Shown piece after piece: positions 55,747 to 64,000 of a stretch of DNA of 64,000 bases. The stretch's first letter is position 1. Each line of letters begins with the position of its first letter. The stretch is from Lates calcarifer. Lineage: Eukaryota > Chordata > Actinopteri > Centropomidae. The notes below the pieces were generated by a model. The model saw only the letters and a program-made list of their open reading frames with translations, did no database searches and had not been told where the DNA came from. The stretch is from NCBI RefSeq assembly GCF_001640805.2, contig NC_066852.1:2804274-2868273 (forward strand). Direction: 5' to 3'. The position numbers and the translations under genes were made by a program.

Positions 55747-57479
55747 CTGTTGATGAGTATGACATTGCAATGCATGGATTAAGTGTAGCCTATTGCTGAG
55801 AGGCAAACCGTGTAGAGACACCTTCCTGTGCGGTCTCTGTTCAGTCATTTGCAGCCCTCTTGAAAGGAATTCAAATTTAGACTTTTGATTAGGAATGAAT
55901 AACACCTAAGTGAGCTGCATGGAGGCAGAGTGCAATTTTTTTCCCCATATTTACTGCATAACCACCCCTTGCATCCTTTCAGGCATTTTGCACAATATCT
56001 CCCCTCTCCCACTCAATTTCACTAAGTCTTGCCTTAGTTTCATTACCACACAAAAGAAACGCCTACGTGTGCACTAAAAAATATACTCTCCTTGATGGTT
56101 TCACCAAGGCTGCGAAGCTAGCGTGCTGCATGCTGCAATACTCTGCCTACACAAATCCCGCTAACGCCTGTGGTCAGCGTTGCTTAGCGCAGGGATACCC
56201 ACCTTCCTGGACAATGAAGGCGCTGCTGTCAAAAGTAATTGCAGTAACAGATTCGGCGCATGGCCGGCTGCCTCCGAGGGTGGTTTCAGACGCTCTTGGC
56301 CTCAGAGACCTCAAGTTCCTCACACACACATACAGAAACCTTTCTGCACTCAGCCTAGCAGTTAAAACCACTCTCCCCTCGTCACACTCATATGTTAAAT
56401 AAACAATTTGTAAGAATACCTCAAGACAAATGCTGTAGACTTGCTGGATGAACAGCTAAGCAGACAAATCCCCAGGTGTGAAAAAGCAATATCATGGACT
56501 TTAAGACTGCTCTGGGAAAAACACAGTGCTGTAATAAATCTATTATTCCTCATTCTTCTCACCTCAAATTTATATTTTCATATATATTGGGTGGCATGTA
56601 ATGTTGTAAACAAGCTAAAGATTCATTTTCCTGCAGAGCTGATTAAATAAAAAACCTCAGTGGGATTTGTTATGAAGATGCCACTGAGATTGGTCACTGT
56701 CCGTATGAGCTTAGGCAGGGCTGTAGCAGCTACCTCAGTATGAAAGTGATGCTTCATTGATTCCCAAAGGAAAATCCACTTTTTTCCCCTTCACCATTTT
56801 CCTCTACACGAGGGTCAGAGGTCAGGGGCAGAGAAGCCATCCCGGAGCTGATGGGGATTAAGGTTTTTGCTCAAGGACACTTTAGCTAGGCATGTTTGCT
56901 GATAAAAGTGTTTTAAGCCAAGAACTCTGGTTATTGATTGTGCTATGATACATTTATATTTTAACAACTAAGACATGAGAATTGAGGTTTATCCCAGGGT
57001 TTGATATTATTTAAAAATTTTGGTACTGATGCGATACTAGGGCTTGGTTTGAAGAACCCAATGATACTCTTTACCTTTCTGTACAAAATCCTTTTTTTCA
57101 TTTTGAAGCCAAACTTGAAAAATGTTAATTGTTTTAATATTTGCAGTAGAACAGGAACTGTTGGGAAAGTGAAGAAATAACAAAAAAATGGTTTAAATCA
57201 GGAACTATCAAATTGAAAGATATATAAACTAGATTATAAATCGATCAAACATTTGATGTCATCTTTTGGCACTTGACAGTTTGTGATACTCAGTACTATG
57301 GACACAATCTTTTTATAATTGAATGACTGTGGACCTTCATAATGATGACACCTTCCTGTACTTTATCTCCACCTACATATGTAAAAAAACTTCCTGCAGT
57401 GTTTTACAGAGTCACTTCACCTGAAATAAAGACCATCTGTGCTATCGTTCTAAAATGAATACACTCCTCACATGTAGAT

Positions 57480-57690
57480 TCTTCTTTTGAGTACTTTTTT
57501 GATCAATTGTTTAATCTGTGAAAGTGATGCCATCAGTTTTGTGTGTTTTGTCTGACCAAGAGTCCAGAACTGAGAGATAAATTAACTGTTATACATATAT
57601 ATATCAAAGAAAAAAAGCTGATTGTTACATTTGAGAAGCCAAAGCCACAGAATATTTGGCATTTTTTGATGTTGATTAATTAATTGAGTC
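57480..57690 (+). repeat. Dispersed teleost repeat, copy 3
   Basis: ttttgatcaattgtttaatc, gtgtgttttgtctgacca, catttgagaagcc and gaatatttggcatttttt appear in the same order and orientation as in the copies at 26780 and 31023. Confidence 0.6.
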
Positions 57691-60534
57691 ATTGTTCTTG
57701 CCTATTGTGAGACCTAGCAGGTGTTTTATTTTTTACAGCAACTGTCACATATTTAATTGGTGTTTAGATAATTATCTACCATACAAATTGATCATGAGAC
57801 CCACTCATCACCTTGCCTAAATGGTTTCCTTTGGGGAAAGCCTGGAACTGACATCTTGAAAGAGTATATTGTGGTTAACCTGGATAAATGGATTGAACAG
57901 ATTATGACTAACAGCATTACATTGAACTAGGTGTGGCAAATGTACTGATTAAATACCACTGATTGCTCGGGGCTGTATCTGCAGTCAGCTGCATAACACG
58001 GCCTGGGGAGCAGTGTTTGCCCAGTCATGGTTTGTATGTAGTTGGCAGTCTTCCCAGCACCAGCCTATCTCTGAGAGTAGACACTGGACAGAGAGCAGAC
58101 AAAGTGGCAGTGTGACACACCAGCTCTCATGTTCTGGCCTAATTGATTTACATGTGGTGAAACGAAGCCTTAGCTCTGCAGCGTTTGAAGAGGTTTCCTG
58201 TTCTCCACCCTTTTGTATGGAAAACACTGCTCTATATGCAGAAGAAACTGTGCTGTCTATCCATATGCACCAACACCTCGTGACTGCAAATGAGTCTGTG
58301 TTGCTATTTAGTTATTCTGGTTTTGCTCTGTACTGCGGTGATGTCAGGATGTTTCATTGTTGTTGTTGCACCTGTCACTTTTGCTTGTGTTTGTGTCTGT
58401 AAAGCATATGGCTCTTCAGTTTAGCTAGCAGCTCTCAGTCATTGCTTAAGGGAAGAGCTTTTTGTGGCATTTGCTGTCAGCATCAGATAATGGTAAACCT
58501 GTGCGGAGCATAGCACCTTTTTGCAAGTCGATTTTAAAAAAAAATTTTCAGTGACAGATGGATTTAAGGGTGAAAACAATCTGTGCTTTCTGAACAGCAG
58601 GCTAACCACCTACAGGAAACAATACGAATAAAAGAAGCTGTTACTGAAAAGACAGGTCTTTGTTTGACTTACAGCCTTATTCTGTAATTACAGTCACAGA
58701 TTTTCTAGGTGGGCCTGTCTATCTCTTTTAATTGCTTTTTTTAATTGTAAAACTGGTCTTTGAAGTCTCTTTGAGACATGGCTATGCTTGAATCGCTCCG
58801 ATTCTTGAAGCTGTATTTTTGCCCCAAGCTCTTGCTTGTGAGGCATTGTGGCTCTGCAGTGGTCGTTGTGAAGTGAATTCTAAGGATGTTGTCCTTCATC
58901 AGTGGTGAAAGGAACCTTTTGTGAAGCTTTGGTTCCCTCAGATTTAACATGATGTGCAAGACCACTACCAAAGGCTTCAAGGCTTGTTGGTAGTTGTTGC
59001 TGAAAGAACTACCCCTTACAGTGCATTAACCCTTTTCTTAGCATACCTTATGGTCAGTGTTCAGACCTTTGAATTATGAAAGCGTGCATGTTTTTTGTCA
59101 GTGGTGAATACCTCAGTAGCAATCAATTTACCATGTTGAATACACACTTGGTGTCCAGTCTACCTAAAAAGATCCATTCTTAAAAGATTAAGTACAGTAG
59201 ATGTAACATGCATTATAGATTCTCAGGTCCACGGACAGACTTGAGACAGCCATTTCTTCCTGTGCAGCAGACTGTGGATTGCCATTTTTTTTCATGTCTG
59301 TGTCATCCGTGTGTCGTATTCAAGGCTCCTAGCACCATTCCTACAAAACACTTGATCTAGAATAATGTAGCACCAGCTGAACTACTCAGGGCTGAGTTGA
59401 AATATGCAACCTGCTTTTAAGCAGCGTGAGAGATGTCATTGTTTTACTGTTTCTTCTGTTTGTCTGTGGACATTATTGAAAGGAATCTCTGTCTGAAATA
59501 ATCCACCACCTGCTTGGCTTGGTGTAACTGTAACTGTTATGAAGTGGCAGGTCATCATCATAGTATTGTATGCACTTGCGTTAGATACATTTTACTGAAT
59601 TTCATCTTTACTGTGTAACTTTACATTTCCAAAACTTTTAAAATATCAGATAGTTTACAAGACATTTACACAGAATATGTTCAGAACAGCAAAGATTTAA
59701 GGAGAGACAGGGATACAAGCACTTTTGGATTGCATGGACAACTCCAAGCTGTCCTCCAAATCTATGAATTTCTGCAGCTATTCTCAGCAGGGAAGCAGTC
59801 TGTCTTCTACATTAGGCGATCGCATATGTTTGGTATGAAGTCAGTTCTTATACGCTGCATCTTGCACACAGATTCCACCGTGCCTTTGATTTGAAATAGC
59901 TTTCTCTACTGCCTCTGGTATTGTGAGTCAGACATGGGAATGTTTTTACCACCCTAAGATTCCACATTTGCATGATAGAAAAACACCTGTAAAATGGACT
60001 GAGATGTACAGAAATCTGTCTTGTTCTAGTGGAGTGTCCACTTTGGATGCTTTTTGGGCGGGATGTTGGCTTTGTCGTCAGCTGGGCTTAATACCTTTAT
60101 CAGATGTAGATGTAGATGTGATGGCACCCGCTGTGCCACACTCCTTTTCTTTCTGTGCTGTCTCAATCTGGTAGTCTTGTCAGGGCATGGCAATATATCT
60201 CATACTCTCCTGACGCACTGAAAGAGGATGAGTGTTCTGAATGTAGAAAAGGTTACGCAGAAGGTGGCTCCTTTAATGAAGTACAAATTTGAACAGAGAA
60301 AATGGTATGTGACATTATGTTCACATACAGCAGTAGACACATCCATGGTGGGGGAGGGCAAGACCTTCCCTGTTTCTTTGCAGCCAGGATTGTATAACCT
60401 GTAGAGATGATCAGTGTGATGTGATGATATATGTGTCACCTTTCCCCTGCTAGGAAATGGTAGCGTACTGTATATTCAAACACTTTATGCTCTAAAGTAG
60501 CTGCGGGCTGTAGTCTGTAGACGGGTATGAACCT

Positions 60535-60600
60535 TGTATTGATTTTCTCATCTCTTAGCAAGAAAGTGAATATGCTCTCTTAAAATGTAAACGACATGGC
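60535..60600 (+). repeat. Fragment of common fish dispersed repeat (distal end)
   Basis: attgattttctcatctctta followed by gcaagaaagtgaatatgctc resembles, from memory, the 3' end of the repeat family seen at 46285. Short and diverged. Confidence 0.4.
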
Positions 60601-63600
60601 AAAAAAATAAATAAAAAAATAGAGAATTACATATAATATCTGTTGTAGACGTCCATCACAGTTTACAGACTGATTTCCTGGTTCACCTTTGACCTCCTGC
60701 CTGCACACAGTCTTCTTGTGCAACAAGGCATTATTACTGACATTTCAGGTGCACTGCAAAGTTATCATAATAAATAGAAATACAAAGACCCAAGTTGTGA
60801 TAACCTGAAATTCTACTTCATGTGACGGATGCACTGATACATTTCTTTTTGGTGTTATACCAGTTGATTTGGTCCCTATATCTTCTACACTTTCCTACAT
60901 AGCAAATAAAAGATGTGTGAACTGATTTTCACCCAGGGCTGGATTTCATCATACAACTTATAATATGTACATTGGATACCATCAAATTACAGCTTTAGAA
61001 TTAACATATCTGTCAGTATCAGTGTATTATTCCACTAAACAGAGCGCTGAGATTTCACTATACAGAAGGCTTGATATGAAAAGGTATTGTGCTCTAATAG
61101 CTTTAGACATGAGAGAGATTAATCTGTGGGTATATAAGATTAGATATACATATAGCACATGTCATTTGTCAGACTGGAAAAGCTGGAAAGATCAACCCCA
61201 AGTCAAAACAGATAAACCAGGTGTTAGCTCTCCTGCTTTGCATATCAGCAGGAACTCCCGGTGGACTGTTAGCCTCCATATGAAGGATTTGTTTGTGATC
61301 AGTGCAGTGGAAACTGAAGAAATATGACCAGATTTTTAGCTCTCAGCGCATCTTGCTGTATCTGCTCTCCCCACGCTGATTTCCCAGTGCTACAAATCTG
61401 CTAAAGGACACAGACATGCACGCTCCAGTCTGGCAACCAACCTCAGCTTCCTCCTCTACAACTGGCCAGCACTTAATTCTCTCTCAGCACAATATTGTTC
61501 TCAGCTGTGGGATTGCTTTTCCTGCTGCAGTTCACAGAGTCTGGTTAGTTTTCTCAAAGTTCACAACTGTTTCTCATTGTCAGGACGGCAGAAGTGGAAG
61601 TGTATTTGAAGAAAGCTGCGTGTGCCTGTAGATTAGTCTTCAGTGTTTGACTTTGACAATCATTTCCATGGAAGTAGTTGGTGACATTTTCTAACGCCGT
61701 GTCAGATCATGTAAGATTTATTGTGAATGTAAGCGGCAGACAGGCAAATCTCCCCTCTAGTCTCCTACTGGTAATTACGAGTACGACATGTGGCTTCAGT
61801 ATCTCACACTAAAGAATCACAAGCATGAGAAGTGTCAACTCAGTCTGCAAACACTGCACTGAATCAAGTGACAGTGTCACTTAGGTTCAGAGGACACTGG
61901 TTTGCCTGGAAAAAGCAAATACTTACTGTAATGTATTTTTAGTTTGAGGTTTATTTGAAATTCAAAAATAAAAAACAAAAAAATAAGTGAATAGTACAAC
62001 TTTTATTAATGAGATTACCCTGCTTTTCCATTCCTCTTCCAGACATGAGGGCAGCATTAGAGATGGGTCTTGTTTCAAAGAGAAAAGTTAATTCTTGGTT
62101 TTGTTACTCTGTAATAGTTTGCCACATGTTCTGTCCAGGTAATAATACATCAAAATGGACATTTCTGTTGTGATTTTTGATGTATGGTTCTACCTGTATA
62201 CCTGCCTCTAGGACCTGTCAGCTGCTTTTGTTAATCTCCTGAACATGACAAGATGTCAACATTTTCCTGCCCTCTCTGTCTGAGTGACAGCTTTCTCCAC
62301 TTTGTACAGTGCAGTGCAGTTTGAGTGTTCGGAACAGAGCACTTGAGCTACTGAGGTTGATGTAAATAAATGTTGCAGTTTGGCCCATAGTCTGGCCATG
62401 ATTTCTGATTTTGCTGGAGCGCTGCCATTCCTGAAAGCTTCAGTGTTTAGCCTTGGGTTACACAAGCTGCTTTTACTTCACAGAATGGTTGTACCAAATA
62501 CACCAGTTTTCATTTATGCATTTTCTGATTAAACACTGCTTATCTGATTATTCTGCTGAAATTTTAATTGATTTTTACATTCTATTATTTCTATGGTTTC
62601 TTTTTTCATGGACTGTTTACAGTTTTCTAATTATAAAAGCACATATCTGACACTGAATGAGTCATTATGAACATTAGCTGCAAAAATTATGACTGTGGTT
62701 AAAATAAAGATGTGGTTTCAGGGTCCTTGGTGTGCACATGCAACTCTGCTAAATATGCAGGATGTCAGAATCTAAAAAGTTGAAAAACCAATGAAAAATG
62801 AACCGATTTGTGAACATAGCACATGCCTCAAGCCTGAAATCCATCAATAATGTTGTCTAGGACTTGGTGAGGGTAGAGTCAGCGTATCTGCTGAACATAC
62901 AGTTTGAATCTTAGTCATATTGATTTTAACACAGAGAAACAAATGCTTTACAAATTAGGCCACCATAACATTGACTGCACTGGATTTGCCTGACTTCAGA
63001 GATCATGTTGTGTACAAAACCCCAGACAAAAATAGGCGTCTGTTGTTTTTGTCATGTTTAATTCAAACATACTTCTTCTTGTTGACAACAGGGATCTCAC
63101 TAAGCATTCGAATCCAGAAAGAAAACAGCACTGAAAAGGGGCAGATATGAATCAAAACTTGAATTGAATTGAAAAACAGAACAAAGAGGTCCATTCTTGG
63201 CTTTGGTGTTCATATCAGCTTTTCTACTTCCACCTCCCACCAACAAGCCATTGATTTTGGATCCAGACTGTGCCAACGGAACTTTATCTTTTACCCTGAA
63301 TCATTACTAATTAAATTTCTGATTAAAAGCTGGAACACTAACCCATTTTTTAAAGTTTCATCATGCACATCAGTCGCAGACAGGTTTATTTTTTTCTACC
63401 CAGGGGAGAAATAACATTTCTATTTTCAGCTGTGAACCCCATAAAATCCCATTCAGCTATATCTAAATATGGCAGAACACATGGAAGAGGAACCACTCAC
63501 TCAGTCAGACCAGTCATGGCATCATCCACCAGAATAAACCCCTCACTCAGACACTGTTGATATTTTTGGGAACAATACTGATCATCTGTTTCATGAAAAC

Positions 63601-64000
63601 TGACGTGGGTTCAGATCAATCTGTAAAACATTCTGAGCTCTATCTGTTGCATGGAAACTCAATAACATATGCAGTGCAGTTTAGGCCACCTCAGAATTAT
63701 AGGTGATCGAAAATTGCCTTTGGTCAGGTTGGCAAAATATTATTGGTGCACTTACTTCACTATAATTGAATTAAAGGTTCTGTCCTGACTTGACTTAGGT
63801 CCAGACTTTTACACTGTGTGCACCGTGGTCTATGAAAACATCCTTTTTTCCTACCCTGGAGCATGCTGCCAGATTGAGCAATGCCCAGTGTAATCAATTC
63901 TTTTATTAGGTTACATAGGCTTTGAGAGAAAAGGAATCTCTCCCTCTGTTATACTATATTAGGCCCAAAAGACATTATAATAATTTCACCATAAGCCTAT

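Larger units (their letters stand above)
54920..64000 (+). other. First intron of the signal-peptide gene, no further exon seen
   Basis: About 9.1 kb without a convincing coding exon. It contains microsatellites, two dispersed-repeat fragments and otherwise unremarkable AT-rich sequence up to the window end. Confidence 0.5.

Overview
This window is a piece of a ray-finned fish genome, most likely a percomorph. The reasons are compact vertebrate genes with short GT-AG introns, remnants of Tc1-like and PIF/Harbinger-type transposons, and several dispersed repeats that I recognise from memory as common in spiny-rayed fishes. No bacterial, viral or CRISPR feature is visible.

Layout. (1) About 1.7-15.0 kb, + strand: the 3' part of gtf2i (general transcription factor II-I). 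Eighteen exons encode 568 residues, including three I-repeat domains, a basic nuclear-localisation motif and the characteristic C-terminus. The 5' exons lie outside the window. (2) 15-21 kb: the convergent intergenic space. It holds a decayed DDE transposase and a CpG-rich promoter-like block at about 17.5-18.1 kb with possible noncoding exons. (3) 35-21 kb, - strand: a complete dtx2-like gene (Deltex E3 ubiquitin ligase) in nine coding exons: WWE-WWE, a low-complexity linker, RING, and the Deltex C-terminal domain. One exon carries an apparent 1-nt frameshift. Two degraded Tc1-like elements and two copies of a dispersed repeat sit in its introns. (4) 35-53.5 kb: mostly noncoding. It contains a tandem duplication with a 468-bp core that is identical but for one base, microsatellites, dispersed repeats, and two weak exon candidates (47.96-48.14 kb on the - strand, 50.0 kb on the + strand). 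(5) 53.6-64 kb, + strand: a promoter/5'UTR region and the first coding exon (signal peptide) of an unidentified secreted or membrane protein, followed by at least 9 kb of its first intron.

gtf2i and dtx2 end tail to tail. Both human orthologues lie in 7q11.23, on and beside the Williams-Beuren region, so the pairing looks like retained ancestral synteny. TFII-I is a nuclear signal-responsive transcription factor and Deltex proteins are cytoplasmic Notch-pathway ubiquitin ligases. Nothing in the sequence suggests that the two share a pathway. I found no convincing new biological system. The most notable observations are the dtx2 frameshift, a possible cassette exon in gtf2i, an 800-bp polypurine tract inside a gtf2i repeat-domain intron, and the near-identical duplicated core.
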